A stretch of DNA of 64,000 bases, taken from Rhodovulum imhoffii (GTDB taxonomy: Bacteria > Pseudomonadota > Alphaproteobacteria > Rhodobacterales > Rhodobacteraceae). The notes under the pieces were generated by a model. That model saw nothing but the letters and a program-made list of their open reading frames with translations, was not told the DNA's origin and did no database searches. Within the stretch, counting starts at the first letter, position 1. Each line of letters starts with the position of its first letter. The DNA lies in assembly GCF_003046545.1 (NCBI RefSeq), contig NZ_QAAA01000009.1:1-64000 (forward strand). The letters run 5' to 3'. Shown here piece by piece: positions 45,487 through 55,604 of the stretch. A program made the translations under genes and the position numbers.

Positions 45487-46144
45487 ACCGTCCGAGGGAC
45501 ACAGGGTCGTTGAAATCGGTGCAGTGGAGTTGTGGAACCACTTGCCAACGAAAAAAACCTTTCACGTATATATCAACCCGGAACGGCCAATGCCCCAGGG
45601 CGCGTTCGAAGTGCACGGGCTGGGGGACGATTTTCTCCGCGACAAACCCCTTTTCAAGGCCGTTGCACAGGATTTTCTGTGCTTCATAGGTGACGCCAAG
45701 CTGGTGATTCACAATGCCGGCTTCGATATGAAATTTCTGAATGCCGAACTGGAATGGGCAGGGCTGCCGCAACTTCCGATGGACCAGGCAATCGACACGC
45801 TGGCCATGGCACGCACGAAATTCCCCGGCGCACCGGCGACGCTTGACGCGCTTTGCCGCCGCTTCGGGGTTGATAACTCGGCGCGGGAAAAGCACGGCGC
45901 GCTGCTGGACTCAGAGATTCTGGCCGAAGTGTATCTTGAGCTGATCGGGGGCCGACAGCCGGATTTCACCCTGACCGGCCCGGACGAAATGCACGCGAAA
46001 CCCTCCGCCACCCTTGATGCGTCATGGCGACCCAGGCCGCGCCCGGACCCTCTTCCGTCCCGCCTGACGGAGGCCGAAGCCGCCGCCCATGCCGAATTTG
46101 TCGCGACTTTGGGTGACGGCGCGCTGTGGCGCAGGTTCGATTAG
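45446..46144 (+). CDS. dnaQ: DNA polymerase III epsilon subunit (proofreading exonuclease)
   Basis: A 232-residue DEDDh exonuclease. Exo I is [26 protein letters not shown], visible as Asp7 and Glu9; Exo II is [13 protein letters not shown]; Exo III holds the His and Asp in [15 protein letters not shown]. It should be the proofreading subunit of the replicase. Its start lies inside the 3' end of coaE and its stop overlaps secB by four bases on the other strand. Confidence 0.95.
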   Translation: [232 protein letters not shown]

Positions 46145-46641
46145 GCGTCGGCGGTTTCGTTGTCGGCCTTTTTGGCCTCGGCCCGGCGCAGGATTTCCTG
46201 CCGGTAAAGCTGGAGGAAATCGACGTTTTCCAGATTCAGTGGCGGAAAGCCGCCATCGCGGGTCACATCGCTGACGATACGGCGGACGAAGGGAAACAAA
46301 AGCCGCGGACACTCGATCATCAAGAAGGGGTGGATCTGATCTTCGGGTACGTTCTCGATGTGGAATACACCGGCATATTCCAGCTCCAGCAGGAACATGG
46401 TTGCCCCGTCGGACTTGTTTTTCGAGGAAATGTTGAACTTGCTGATGACCTCATATTGATGGTCGGCATTGCGCTTGCGTGCGTCCAGCCCGACCTGAAC
46501 CTGAATATCGGGGTCGACGCTGGTGTTCCCTTCCTGGCGCATCAGCATGTTTTCAAAGGACATGTCACGGACGAACTGTCCCAGGACATGCATTTTCATC
46601 TGGGGGGGTTGGGTCCCGTTTCCGGCTGTGGGCTCGGTCAT
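46141..46641 (-). CDS. secB: Protein-export chaperone SecB
   Basis: A 166-residue homotetrameric chaperone that keeps preproteins unfolded and hands them to SecA. FVRDMSFENM, the SNKSDG-type loop, MFLLELEYAGVFHIENVPE, LMIECPRLLFPFVRRIVSDVTRDGGFPPL and the final NLENVDFLQLYRQE are standard SecB motifs. The ATG at 46641 has AGGAG ahead at seven bases; the frame upstream begins with a TTG and is not conserved. Confidence 0.96.
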   Translation of the reverse strand: MTEPTAGNGTQPPQMKMHVLGQFVRDMSFENMLMRQEGNTSVDPDIQVQVGLDARKRNADHQYEVISKFNISSKNKSDGATMFLLELEYAGVFHIENVPEDQIHPFLMIECPRLLFPFVRRIVSDVTRDGGFPPLNLENVDFLQLYRQEILRRAEAKKADNETADA

Positions 46642-46696
46642 CTTCGGCTCCTGCAAGGCTTGATCGACCGGCTTTTAACAGGTCATTGGCGACGCC

Positions 46697-47176
46697 TCAA
46701 TGCCGGGTCCAGTCCGATGGGGGCTGCGTGGGGCGTGCCATGCCAGGGTCGACCTCCTGAAACTCGCCATCTATCACGTCCATGGGCCTTGTGGAATGCG
46801 GCTGCCGCGTTCCCGGGGTTACGGATTGCACGACAACCCGCTTGCGCAGCCAGCCATAGGCGGCCCGTCGTATGGCCGGAACCAACAAGGCAAAGCCCAC
46901 CGCGTCGGTGAAGAATCCTGGGGTCAAGAGCAGGGCGCCGGAAAACAGGATCATTGCGCCATGTGCCAGCGGCTCGGTCGGGTCACGCAGATCGTTGAAG
47001 GAGTGGCGCAGTTGCGACATCGCCAATGCGCCCTGCTGGCGCATCAGCGAGGTGCCCAAAAGCGCGGTCAAAATCACGATCCCCAGCGTGGGCCAAAGGC
47101 CGATCGCACCGCCAACCTGAATGAACAGGGCGATCTCGATAAGGGGAACGGTGACAAAGATCACGAACAACCACAT
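46697..47176 (-). CDS. fxsA: FxsA-family membrane protein
   Basis: A 159-residue inner-membrane protein with three or four hydrophobic helices. The N-terminal LFVIFVTVPLIEIALFIQVG and the LTALLGTSLMRQQG and LLLTPGFFTDAVG motifs define the FxsA family. E. coli FxsA affects exclusion of phage T7, but the general role is unknown. It diverges from the Tim44-like gene at 47288 and lies 55 bases upstream of secB. Confidence 0.9.
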   Translation of the reverse strand: MWLFVIFVTVPLIEIALFIQVGGAIGLWPTLGIVILTALLGTSLMRQQGALAMSQLRHSFNDLRDPTEPLAHGAMILFSGALLLTPGFFTDAVGFALLVPAIRRAAYGWLRKRVVVQSVTPGTRQPHSTRPMDVIDGEFQEVDPGMARPTQPPSDWTRH

Positions 47177-47287
47177 TTTTCACCTCTTTTTCGGCGGGAG
47201 CCGCAGGTGGACTTGATACCACCCGTGCCTTACATATGTGCGGTACCACCTTCATGCAAACAAACGGTGTTCAGACGAGGCCCGAAT

Positions 47288-47947
47288 ATGAGCTCAGCCA
47301 TCATCCAACTTCTGGTTCTTGCAGGGATCGCGGTTTTCCTGGTCCTGCGGCTGCGCTCGGTTCTGGGAACCCGGGACGGGTTCGAGAAACCGCCCGCGGC
47401 GCTCCGCCCCGCGCAGGAGCGTAACCCGCCGGAGCTTGAAGTGATCGAAGGGGGGCCGGATCGTGACATTGTCGACCATGTCCCCGAAGGCAGCGATGCC
47501 GCTCGGGCCCTGGCAGAGATGAAGCGCCGCGAACCCGGATTTTCCGTAGGGGATTTTCTTCAGGGCGCTCGCGGCGCCTATGAGATGATCCTGATGGCCT
47601 TCGAGAAGGGGGACCTGTCGCCGGTGCGCGACTTTCTTGCACCCGAAGTGCACGACAGTTTTCAACAGGTCATCGACCTGCGGGAGCAACAGGGCCTGAG
47701 TATCGAAGCCAGCTTTGTCGGCATCCGGGAGTTGCGTCTTGTAGACGCCGCTTTCGATCCCGATACCAGTGAAGGCGAGCTGGCCGTCAAGTTCGTGGGG
47801 GAGTTGACCTCCGTGGTGCGTAATGCGGGCGGAGAGGTGGTTGAGGGTAATCCCAGCGAGATCAAGCGCCAGCGTGACGTATGGAGCTTCGCCCGTGTAA
47901 TGGGCGCTGACGATCCGAACTGGCAACTGGTCGCGACAGGCGGCTGA
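47288..47947 (+). CDS. Tim44-like domain protein
   Basis: A 219-residue protein with a single N-terminal membrane helix (IIQLLVLAGIAVFLVLRL), a variable linker and a C-terminal Tim44-like domain (FLQGARGAYEMILMAFEKGDL, PVRDFLAPEVHDSFQQVI, DVWSFARVMGADDPNWQLVATG). Tim44 is the mitochondrial import motor anchor, and bacterial TimA-type relatives are membrane-associated with unknown partners. mltA follows after three bases and secB is nearby, which hints at an envelope or export-related role. Confidence 0.88.
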   Translation: MSSAIIQLLVLAGIAVFLVLRLRSVLGTRDGFEKPPAALRPAQERNPPELEVIEGGPDRDIVDHVPEGSDAARALAEMKRREPGFSVGDFLQGARGAYEMILMAFEKGDLSPVRDFLAPEVHDSFQQVIDLREQQGLSIEASFVGIRELRLVDAAFDPDTSEGELAVKFVGELTSVVRNAGGEVVEGNPSEIKRQRDVWSFARVMGADDPNWQLVATGG

Positions 47948-47950
47948 GGC

Positions 47951-48970
47951 GTGCTGCGGGGGACGGTGCTGTCGCTTTGTCTGGCCGCGGGGCCGGGCAA
48001 CTGTGGCACCGCCACGCTGCTTGGATACGCCGATCTGAACGGCTGGGCCAAGGACGATCACGCGGCTGCGCTGCGCACCTTTGTCCGGACCTGCGCCGAT
48101 GTACGGCGCCCCGGCTGGGAACAGGTCTGCCGGCAGGCAGAAGATGAACCAAATCCGCGCGCGTTCTTTGAGCTTTTTTTCCGCCCGGTCCAGATCGACG
48201 GGTCCCGCCCCGCCCTGTTCACCGGGTATTATGAACCGGTACTGGAGGGCGCGCGCGCGCGCACGGAGCGTTTCGGCTTTCCCATCTACCGCGCGCCTGC
48301 GGAACTGGCTGGCAACCGGCCCTGGCTGACGCGCAAGGAAATTGATGAAACCGGCGCGCTTGAGGGCCGGGGTCTGGAGCTGGCGTGGCTTGAAGACCCT
48401 GTCGATGTGTTTTTCCTTCAGGTTCAGGGGTCGGGCAGGATTCGCCTGCGCGACGGAAGCTTGCTGCGCGTGGCCTATGCCGACCGCAACGGCCATCCTT
48501 ATCGGTCTATCGGCAAGGAAATGATCCGCCGCGACATTTATAAATCCCACCAGGTTTCAATGCGGATGATACGGGAGTGGGTGCGGCAAAACCCCGGGGA
48601 AGGCCGGGAGCTTCTTCATCATGATCCGTCCTTCGTGTTTTTCCGTGCGATCGATCTGCCCCCGGATCTTGGCCCGGTCGGCGCGATGAATCGCCCGCTG
48701 ACACCCCTGCGCAGCGTGGCGGTCGATCCCGGTGTGATCCCCCTCGGGTCGCCGGTCTGGATCGAGAAGGCGGGGAAATCGCCCCTTGCCCGGCTGATGG
48801 TCGCGCAGGATACGGGGGCTGCCGTGAAAGGTGAACAGCGCGCGGATATTTTCTTTGGTACGGGCGGTGCGGCCGGGCGTGCCGCTGCGCATGTTCGCGA
48901 CGGTGGGCGGCTGGTTGTCCTTTTGCCTTTGGCAGATGCGATGGCGGCCCTGGCAGAGCATCGCCCGTGA
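47951..48970 (+). CDS. mltA: Membrane-bound lytic murein transglycosylase A
   Basis: A 339-residue MltA homologue cleaving the MurNAc-GlcNAc bond with 1,6-anhydro product formation. Recognisable are ALFTGYYEPVLEGAR, DVFFLQVQGSGRIRLRDG, RVAYADRNGHPYRSIGKEM, NPSFVFFR-like HDPSFVFFRA and the 3D-domain aspartates in LMVAQDTGAAVKGEQRADIFFG. The GTG start gives a short signal-like sequence without a convincing lipobox. Its stop overlaps the smr GTG by four bases. Confidence 0.93.
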   Translation: MLRGTVLSLCLAAGPGNCGTATLLGYADLNGWAKDDHAAALRTFVRTCADVRRPGWEQVCRQAEDEPNPRAFFELFFRPVQIDGSRPALFTGYYEPVLEGARARTERFGFPIYRAPAELAGNRPWLTRKEIDETGALEGRGLELAWLEDPVDVFFLQVQGSGRIRLRDGSLLRVAYADRNGHPYRSIGKEMIRRDIYKSHQVSMRMIREWVRQNPGEGRELLHHDPSFVFFRAIDLPPDLGPVGAMNRPLTPLRSVAVDPGVIPLGSPVWIEKAGKSPLARLMVAQDTGAAVKGEQRADIFFGTGGAAGRAAAHVRDGGRLVVLLPLADAMAALAEHRP

Positions 48971-49545
48971 GCCGCCGCCTCACCCCCGAGGATTATGCGC
49001 TCTGGCAGGAGGTCGCGGCGACTGCGCGCCCGATGCATCCGGAGCGCCCTGCCCCGTCGTCAGGCAAGGGTGTGCGGCCCAGACCTGCGAAACACGCGCC
49101 GCGCTCCGTTCGCCCGACTGGTCAGTCAGGACGGTCGCGTGTTTCGGGCCATGACCTTGCGCCCACCCTGTCGGAGAGCCTGGCACAATCCCCCGTGAGG
49201 ATGGATCGCAAAACCCATGACCGAATGCGGCGCGGTAATCTTGCCCCGGAATCCCGGATCGACCTGCACGGCAAGACGCTCGTACAGGCGCATCCGGACC
49301 TGACGGAGTTCATTCGCCGCGCCCACGGACAGGGAAAGCGGCTGGTTCTTGTCATCACCGGCAAGGGCCGGACCGGACCTGAAGACGGGCCGGTCCCTCA
49401 GCGCCGGGGGGCTTTGAGACACCAGGTACCCCTGTGGCTGTCCTCAGGTCCTCTGGCGGGCCTCGTGCTGCACATTACCCCCGCCCACCGCAAACATGGC
49501 GGGGAGGGCGCATTCTACGTATACCTGCGCCGATACAGGGCTTAG
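48967..49545 (+). CDS. Smr/MutS-C domain protein
   Basis: A 192-residue protein with a disordered Pro/Arg/Ser-rich N-terminal half and a C-terminal Smr domain (ESRIDLHGKTLVQAHPDLTEF, KRLVLVITGKG, ITPAHRKHGGEGAFYVYLRR). Smr domains bind or nick nucleic acids in studied cases. The start is GTG, coupled to mltA. The pair Tim44-mltA-smr is a recurrent alphaproteobacterial arrangement, though the functional link is not known. Confidence 0.88.
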   Translation: MSRRLTPEDYALWQEVAATARPMHPERPAPSSGKGVRPRPAKHAPRSVRPTGQSGRSRVSGHDLAPTLSESLAQSPVRMDRKTHDRMRRGNLAPESRIDLHGKTLVQAHPDLTEFIRRAHGQGKRLVLVITGKGRTGPEDGPVPQRRGALRHQVPLWLSSGPLAGLVLHITPAHRKHGGEGAFYVYLRRYRA

Positions 49546-49579
49546 CCGAAATCGCGGCCCGAAAGGCCACGCACTGCGC

Positions 49580-50887
49580 TTACAGGATATAACGTGTCAT
49601 GTCGGCGGAGCGCGTCAATTCCCCAAGATTTTCCTCAACGAAGGCGGCATCCACGGTCACGCTCTCTCCGGCCCGGTCCGGAGCAGAGAAGCTCAGCTCC
49701 TCAAAAACGCGTTCCATCACCGTGTAAAGCCGCCGTGCCCCGATGTTTTCTATGGTCTCGTTGACCTCAGCGGCGATCCGGGCGAGGGCGGCGATCCCGT
49801 CCTCCGTGAAAGAGACATGCACCTCCTCAGCTCCCATCAGCGCGGTGTACTGCCGCGTCAGGGCGTTGTCGGTCTCGGTCAGGATCCGAATGAAATCGGC
49901 CTCGGTCAGGGGGCGCAACTCCACCCGGATCGGCAGGCGGCCCTGAAGTTCTGGCAACAGGTCCGAGGGTTTGGCAATATGAAACGCGCCGCTGGCAATG
50001 AACAGGATGTGGTCTGTCTTTATCGGGCCATATTTTGTGGAGACGGTCGTGCCCTCGATCAGGGGCAACAGGTCGCGCTGCACGCCCTCGCGGCTGACAT
50101 CGGCGCCGCGGGCATCCGAGCGGGCACAGACCTTGTCGATTTCATCGAGAAACACGATGCCGTTTTCCTGAACCGCCTCCAGCGCGGCCCGGGTAACGGT
50201 TTCATCGTCCAACAGCTTGTCGGCCTCTTCCGAGATCAGGACGGCATAGCTGTCGGCCACGGTCATGCGTCGCCGGACGGTGCGCCCGCCAAAGGCCTTT
50301 CCGAAGATATCCCCCAGACTCATCATGCCACCCTGACCGGGGGGCATGCCGGGAATATCCATCATCGGCATCGGGTTCGACGTGTCGAGAAGATCGAGTT
50401 CGATAATCGTGCCGTCCAGTTCACCACGCTTGAGCTTGGCGCGGAACATTTCGCGGGTTTGCTCACGGGCGTCGGTTCCGGCAATGGCCTCTATCACGCG
50501 GTCTTCGGCGGCCTGATGGGCGGCGGCTTTGACCTCTTCGCGCATATGGTCCCGAGTTTGGGCAATGGCACTATCGGCAAGATCGCGGACAATCTGTTCA
50601 ACGTCCCGGCCGACATACCCGACTTCCGTGAACTTGGTTGCCTCCACCTTGATGAAGGGGGCGCGTGCCAGCCGGGCCAGCCTGCGTGAAATTTCGGTTT
50701 TTCCGACGCCGGTCGGCCCGATCATCAGGATGTTCTTGGGGTAGACTTCCTCACGCAGGTCCGCGGGCAGTTGCTTGCGCCGCCAGCGGTTGCGCAACGC
50801 CACGGCCACGGCGCGTTTTGCGCCTTTCTGGCCGATGATGAAACGGTCAAGCTCCGAAACGATTTCGCGGGGGGTCAGGTCCGTCAT
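49580..50887 (-). CDS. hslU: ATPase subunit HslU of the HslVU protease
   Basis: A 435-residue AAA+ unfoldase. Walker A is [19 protein letters not shown], the pore motif [22 protein letters not shown], Walker [12 protein letters not shown] and the sensor region [25 protein letters not shown]. The tail DMTRYIL corresponds to the conserved HslU C-terminus that inserts into HslV. It is separated from hslV by a small transporter gene, which is unusual. Confidence 0.97.
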   Translation of the reverse strand: MTDLTPREIVSELDRFIIGQKGAKRAVAVALRNRWRRKQLPADLREEVYPKNILMIGPTGVGKTEISRRLARLARAPFIKVEATKFTEVGYVGRDVEQIVRDLADSAIAQTRDHMREEVKAAAHQAAEDRVIEAIAGTDAREQTREMFRAKLKRGELDGTIIELDLLDTSNPMPMMDIPGMPPGQGGMMSLGDIFGKAFGGRTVRRRMTVADSYAVLISEEADKLLDDETVTRAALEAVQENGIVFLDEIDKVCARSDARGADVSREGVQRDLLPLIEGTTVSTKYGPIKTDHILFIASGAFHIAKPSDLLPELQGRLPIRVELRPLTEADFIRILTETDNALTRQYTALMGAEEVHVSFTEDGIAALARIAAEVNETIENIGARRLYTVMERVFEELSFSAPDRAGESVTVDAAFVEENLGELTRSADMTRYIL

Positions 50888-50895
50888 GGAGACTC

Positions 50896-51216
50896 CTATT
50901 GAGATGACACGAACTTCAGCCCGACGATCGAGGCAATCAGGAGGCTGAGAAAAAACATACGCAACAAACCGGCGGGTTCATCGTACAGGAATATCCCCAC
51001 CAGAACGGTGCCCACGGCACCGATGCCTGTCCAGACGGCATAGGCCGTGCCGAGAGGCAGATAGTCCAGCGAGCGGAACAGCAGGAAGAAGCTGGCGACT
51101 GCGCAGATCAGGAAGGCGAGGGAGGGCAACGGCCGCGTCAGCCCGTCGGAGGTCTTCATCGCGGTGGTGAATCCAATCTCGAACAGACCGGCAAAAAGGA
51201 GGATGAGCCAGCCCAT
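50896..51216 (-). CDS. sugE: Small multidrug resistance family transporter, SugE/Gdx type
   Basis: A 106-residue protein with four membrane helices. The essential Glu13 is in [19 protein letters not shown], and [18 protein letters not shown] is the SMR helix-3 signature. The MK-S-G pattern after the first helix suits the guanidinium exporter (Gdx/SugE) branch rather than the multidrug EmrE branch. The ATG at 51216 starts one base after the hslV stop and hslU starts eight bases after its own stop, so it is embedded in the protease operon. I see no guanidine riboswitch. Confidence 0.88.
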   Translation of the reverse strand: MGWLILLFAGLFEIGFTTAMKTSDGLTRPLPSLAFLICAVASFFLLFRSLDYLPLGTAYAVWTGIGAVGTVLVGIFLYDEPAGLLRMFFLSLLIASIVGLKFVSSQ

Positions 51217-51217
51217 C

Positions 51218-51778
51218 TTAACCTTTCGAGATCGTTTCAACGGTCAGGTTGCCGTTGGTGTAGACACAGATATCGGCGGCGATGGCCATCGCCTTGCGGG
51301 CGATATCCTCTCCGGTCAGGTCGGTCTCCATCAGCCCCCGTGCCGCAGCCAGCGCGAAATTCCCGCCCGAGCCGATCGCGGCCACGTCATGTTCCGGGGC
51401 CAGCACATCGCCCGCGCCGGTGATGACGTACATCTCGTCCCCGTCGCTGACGATCAGCATGGCCTCGAGCTTTTGCAGATACTTGTCGGTACGCCAGTCC
51501 TTCGCCAGTTCCACCGCCGCACGCTGCAACTGGCCGGGGGTGGCCTGCAACTTGGCTTCCAGCCGCTCAAGCAGGGTGAAGGCGTCTGCGGTCGACCCCG
51601 CGAACCCCACCACAACGTCATACCCGCCGGGGTTGAGCCGGCGCACCTTGCGCGCGGTGCCCTTGATGACGGTCTGGCCCAGACTGACCTGTCCGTCGCC
51701 GGCGATGACCACCTGTCCACCGCGCCGCACACCCAGGATCGTGGTGCCGTGCCATCCGGGAAACTCGTTATCGGCCAT
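51218..51778 (-). CDS. hslV: Proteasome-like peptidase subunit HslV
   Basis: A 186-residue threonine peptidase. After a short propeptide the catalytic Thr follows in [37 protein letters not shown]-like [31 protein letters not shown] and [15 protein letters not shown] are typical. The ATG at 51778 is favoured over longer upstream frames. It heads the hslV-sugE-hslU operon and has a sigma-32-like promoter. Confidence 0.97.
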   Translation of the reverse strand: MADNEFPGWHGTTILGVRRGGQVVIAGDGQVSLGQTVIKGTARKVRRLNPGGYDVVVGFAGSTADAFTLLERLEAKLQATPGQLQRAAVELAKDWRTDKYLQKLEAMLIVSDGDEMYVITGAGDVLAPEHDVAAIGSGGNFALAAARGLMETDLTGEDIARKAMAIAADICVYTNGNLTVETISKG

Positions 51779-51804
51779 GTGCTTTCTCCGTCTCGTTCGG
51801 GCAG

Positions 51805-51832
51805 ATATGGTTCTCTCCATGCCGCCCCACAA
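51805..51832 (-). promoter_or_regulatory. Candidate RpoH (sigma-32) promoter for hslV
   Basis: On the minus strand TTGTGG, a 16-base spacer and CCATAT lie about 27 bases upstream of the hslV ATG. The CCATnT-type -10 element fits heat-shock sigma factor promoters and hslVU is a classical target. The -35 element is less good, so this is tentative. Confidence 0.5.
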
Positions 51833-51845
51833 CCCGCTCAGCAAA

Positions 51846-51869
51846 AAGGGGCGCCAAGGCGCCCCTTTG
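51846..51869 (-). terminator. Intrinsic terminator after trxA
   Basis: AAAGGGGCGCC, a two-base loop and GGCGCCCCTTT form an 11-bp perfect stem followed on the minus strand by a run of T. It begins 21 bases after the trxA stop and separates the tsaE-to-trxA operon from hslV. Confidence 0.88.
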
Positions 51870-51889
51870 TCTCAGAGACCCAAGGCAGG

Positions 51890-52210
51890 TCAGACCGAGG
51901 TTTCAATCCAGTTTTTGAGCGCGGCCTTGGGTGCTGCGCCGGTCTGGTTGGAAACGACCTCCCCGTCCTTGAACAGAAACAGCGCCGGAATCCCGCGTAC
52001 ACCCAGCCGCGCCGCGTAGGCGGAGCTTTCGTCCACGTTGACTTTCACGATCTTGACCTTTCCGGCAAGCTCTTCTGAGATTTCCTCCAGCGCCGGCCCG
52101 ATCTGTTTGCACGGACCGCACCATTCGGCCCAGAAATCGACAACCACGGGGAGGTCGGCGTTCACCACCTCTGCTTCGAAGGTGTCATCGGTTACGGCAT
52201 GGGTCGGCAT
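51890..52210 (-). CDS. trxA: Thioredoxin
   Basis: A 106-residue classical thioredoxin. The active site is [15 protein letters not shown], with the cis-Pro loop [14 protein letters not shown]. It reduces cytoplasmic disulfides such as those of ribonucleotide reductase. Its start lies inside the last 26 bases of addA, so it is the last gene of the recombination operon, and a strong terminator follows. Confidence 0.97.
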   Translation of the reverse strand: MPTHAVTDDTFEAEVVNADLPVVVDFWAEWCGPCKQIGPALEEISEELAGKVKIVKVNVDESSAYAARLGVRGIPALFLFKDGEVVSNQTGAAPKAALKNWIETSV

Positions 52211-55200
52211 CGGGTTCTCCTTGGGTTGTTGAGGCGGGAAGGTAAGGAGCCTTCTCCGTCCCGTCAAGCTGCACACGGGCCAACGCTTGCGTGATCAGGG
52301 AGTCCGGAAGGGACATCAGGGTGCGGGTCCTTGTCCACAGGATTGCGGTTTCCACCGGACGATCCGGATAAATTTGCCTTAGCGCGGCGGCATAAGCCCC
52401 CATCTGACGCAAAATCCCCTCGGGGACGTCCTCGGGGCCGGCGGCGACCACGGCATTGGTCTTGTAGTCAACGGCCAGGATGCGGTCGGGCTGCACGATC
52501 AGACGGTCGACGGCGCCCAGCATCACGGCACCGGACCCGGGAAAGGGGGCTGTCACCTCCACCTCGGCCAGAGAGTCGGGCGTGAATATCCCGGCCAGGT
52601 CCGGAGCCTCCAGAACAGCCTCGGCCTCCGCCAGAATTCCGGCATGGGCCGGTTCGGGTGCGCCGGCGCCAGCCAGCAGCGTCTGCCCGGCCATGCGGCG
52701 CGCGTCCGGGGCAATTCGGGGCAGATGTTCCAGCAGCAGGTGTACCCAACTGCCCCAGGCCAGGGGCTCTCCGGTGTCGTCGGGCTGTTGTGCACTCAGC
52801 CCTTTCGCACCGCCAAGGCCGGATGGCGACAGCGGTGTATGGGGGCGGGCGGGGCGCGGCGCCGGGGTCGTGGCCCAGTCCGGCAGTGCGGGCAGGGCGT
52901 CCGGCCCACGGCTCCGGAACGGCGCCGCATGTCTGCCCCCCCAGCAACCGTTTTCCAGCCGCAGGCCCGCGCCGAACGGAAAGTCGTGCACCGTTGCGCC
53001 GCCGCGCTCCATCCCGGCACGGACGGTCTGGTACCAGTCCTGCCCGTCCTTGTTCAGCCTGCCCGCCGCCGCGACGATCAGCCATTGCTCTGCCCGCGTC
53101 ATGGCAACGTAAAGCAGCCGTGCGCGTTCCTCCTCCTGTCGCTGGCGCCAGGCCTGGGCAGCCTGCGCGATGGCGGGCGGGCTGTCGTCCGCAGGCGTCC
53201 GCCAGAGCGGCAGTCCGGCGGGCAATATCTCGTTTCGCGGGCGCAGGGGCCGGTCCGCCGTGTCGGGCAGGATCACGATCGGCGCCTCCAGCCCCTTCGC
53301 GCCATGCACGGTCATTACCCGGATCCGGTCGCCTGCGCTGTCAAGTTGCCGTTTGATCTCCACGTCGCCGCTGTCCAGCCACGACAGGAACCCGGTCAGG
53401 GAGGGCACCTCCATCCGCTCATAAGCCAGCGCCTGTGCCAAAAGCGCGTCGATCCCGTCTTCGGCTTCTGGTCCCAACCGGGCGATCAGGTTCTGGCGGC
53501 CACGGTGGCGTGTCAGGATGCGCTCCAGAAGCTCGTAGGGGCGCAGGAAATCGGAGGAATCGCGCAAGGCGGTCAGGATTTCGACCTCCGGTCCACCGCG
53601 CCGGCGCAGGGTCTGCCAGAGATGGCGGCCTTCCCGCCCGGCGGCGAGGTCATAGACCGCCCCCTCCCCCCAGCCGAACAGGGGCGACCGCAGCGCCGTC
53701 GCCAGCGACAGGTCGTCTTCGGGCGTTGCGAGGAAGGCCAGCGTGGCGTGCAGGTCACGCACCGCGATTTCGCCGCCGAGTTTCAGTCGGTCTGCACCGG
53801 CAATGGCCAGGCCGGCGGATTTGCAGGCGCGGATGATTTCGTGAAACAGGTCGGATCGTCGCTGAACGAGAATCAGGAAATCCCCCTCGGAGACCGGGCG
53901 GCGCACGGCGCCGTCAAGAACGGTCTCCTTCCGGTCGATCATCGCGCGGATCTCGCCCGCCATGCGACGGGCCAGCTGTACGGCATGGTGCTCGGGGCTG
54001 AGCGTATCGACCGGGTCGGCCCAGTGCGGAGGCTCGGTTTCGTCTGCGGGCTCGATCACGGGCCACAGGTCAACCCGGCCGGGCAGATCGGTCTTGAAGG
54101 CGCGATGGGTCACGTCGCGCCCCAGACCGGCCCGCGCGCCCTCCGGAAAGGTGGTGTCCACGAGGTTCAGAATCGCCGGGGCCGAGCGGAAGGAATATTC
54201 CAGCGTCAGGTCCTGCAGGGGGGTGCCGCCCTCCAGCCGCTGCGCGAAAGCTTCACGCATGCGGTCGAACCCGTCCGGATCCGCCCCCTGGAAGGAATAG
54301 ATGGATTGCTTCTTGTCGCCGACCACGAAAACCGTACGCGTTTCATCGCGCGCGCCCGCGCCGGCGGTGAATTCCTGCGCAAGCTGTTCGATCACCTTCC
54401 ATTGTTCAGGGGCGGTATCCTGCGCCTCATCCACAAGGATGTGGTCGATCCCGCCGTCCAGCCGGAACAGAACCCATGCCGCCACCCCCGGATCGGTCAG
54501 CAGCGCGCGGGCCCTGAGAATCAGGTCATCGAAATCCAGCCAGCCATGGGCCTGCTTGCGGCGGTCGTATTCGGGCAGGAACGCGGCGGCAAAGCGGTGC
54601 AGCGCCAGCGTCCGCTCCCGCGCGGCCAACCCAAGGCGCAGGGGCCGGGCATCGGCGACGCGCTGCATCAGGTCATCCAGCGCCTGCGCGCCGGTCTCCA
54701 GCTTGGCGCGTGTGGCCCTGGTTGGAAACCTGCCGACTTTGGCAGAGAACGGGGTCTTGGTTTTTGCCCCGCTCAAAAAGACCGCTTCCAGCGCCTTCAA
54801 GGTCTCAGGTGTCGGCGCGGTGACATCCAGCGGCGAGAGCCTGTCCGCGGCCCTGATGTCCGTGGCGGACCCCGCCCGCAGCGCGGGCAACAGGGTGCCG
54901 AACAGGGCACTTTCCCCGCCGGTAAAAACCTGTGCCAGAAGGGTTTCTTCGGTCAGAGTTTCGGAAAGGCCGAGAAGGCGCGCCAGAGCGGTGGCGTCCG
55001 GTGTGTCGGGAAACTGCGTACGGTGGCGCACGATTTCTTCGGTAAGGCCATCGAGATCGTCGCCCATGTAATGGGCGGCCATTGCGTCGAATGCTCCACG
55101 CCGGGAGCCATCGGCCAGATCCTCGACAATTTCGGCCCGCAGGCGACGGGCGGCACGGTCATCCATTTCCACGAACTGGGGGGAGACCCCTGCCTCCAGC

Positions 55201-55604
55201 GGAAAGCGCCGCAACAGTGCCGCACAGAAGGAATGAATCGTCTGGATTTTCAGCCCGCCCGGCGTTTCGATGGCGCGTGCGAACAGGCGCCGTGCGCGAC
55301 GCAAAGTGGTCTCGTCCGGCGCGGCCTCGTGCCCGAGATCCGCCAGCGCCTGCGCCAGCGGCGCATCGTCCAGCATCGCCCACTTGCCCAGTTCTCCGAA
55401 AAGGCGGTTCTGCATCTCGCTGGCTGCGGCTTTCGTATAGGTCAGGCACAGGATCCGCTGCGGCGGCACATCGCAAAGCAAAAGCCGTGCCACGCGGTTC
55501 GTCAGCACCCGTGTTTTGCCGGACCCCGCATTGGCCGACAGCCAGGTGGAGCGGAACGGCGCGGCGGCCTGCATCTGCCGCAAGGTGGCCGCATCGCGGG
55601 TCAT
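52185..55604 (-). CDS. addA: Double-strand break repair helicase-nuclease AddA
   Basis: A 1139-residue UvrD-like helicase with a C-terminal nuclease. Walker A is [19 protein letters not shown], Walker [17 protein letters not shown], followed by [16 protein letters not shown] and the helicase motif [17 protein letters not shown]. The RecB-family nuclease motif [13 protein letters not shown] lies near the C-terminus. It works with AddB in place of RecBCD to resect DNA ends. It overlaps addB by four bases and trxA by 26. Confidence 0.96.
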   Translation of the reverse strand: MTRDAATLRQMQAAAPFRSTWLSANAGSGKTRVLTNRVARLLLCDVPPQRILCLTYTKAAASEMQNRLFGELGKWAMLDDAPLAQALADLGHEAAPDETTLRRARRLFARAIETPGGLKIQTIHSFCAALLRRFPLEAGVSPQFVEMDDRAARRLRAEIVEDLADGSRRGAFDAMAAHYMGDDLDGLTEEIVRHRTQFPDTPDATALARLLGLSETLTEETLLAQVFTGGESALFGTLLPALRAGSATDIRAADRLSPLDVTAPTPETLKALEAVFLSGAKTKTPFSAKVGRFPTRATRAKLETGAQALDDLMQRVADARPLRLGLAARERTLALHRFAAAFLPEYDRRKQAHGWLDFDDLILRARALLTDPGVAAWVLFRLDGGIDHILVDEAQDTAPEQWKVIEQLAQEFTAGAGARDETRTVFVVGDKKQSIYSFQGADPDGFDRMREAFAQRLEGGTPLQDLTLEYSFRSAPAILNLVDTTFPEGARAGLGRDVTHRAFKTDLPGRVDLWPVIEPADETEPPHWADPVDTLSPEHHAVQLARRMAGEIRAMIDRKETVLDGAVRRPVSEGDFLILVQRRSDLFHEIIRACKSAGLAIAGADRLKLGGEIAVRDLHATLAFLATPEDDLSLATALRSPLFGWGEGAVYDLAAGREGRHLWQTLRRRGGPEVEILTALRDSSDFLRPYELLERILTRHRGRQNLIARLGPEAEDGIDALLAQALAYERMEVPSLTGFLSWLDSGDVEIKRQLDSAGDRIRVMTVHGAKGLEAPIVILPDTADRPLRPRNEILPAGLPLWRTPADDSPPAIAQAAQAWRQRQEEERARLLYVAMTRAEQWLIVAAAGRLNKDGQDWYQTVRAGMERGGATVHDFPFGAGLRLENGCWGGRHAAPFRSRGPDALPALPDWATTPAPRPARPHTPLSPSGLGGAKGLSAQQPDDTGEPLAWGSWVHLLLEHLPRIAPDARRMAGQTLLAGAGAPEPAHAGILAEAEAVLEAPDLAGIFTPDSLAEVEVTAPFPGSGAVMLGAVDRLIVQPDRILAVDYKTNAVVAAGPEDVPEGILRQMGAYAAALRQIYPDRPVETAILWTRTRTLMSLPDSLITQALARVQLDGTEKAPYLPASTTQGEPDADPCRNR

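Noticed and set aside
46697-47176. fxsA as evidence of a phage-defence island
   Set aside because: FxsA is a widespread housekeeping membrane protein next to secB; no nuclease, toxin or mobile genes accompany it.
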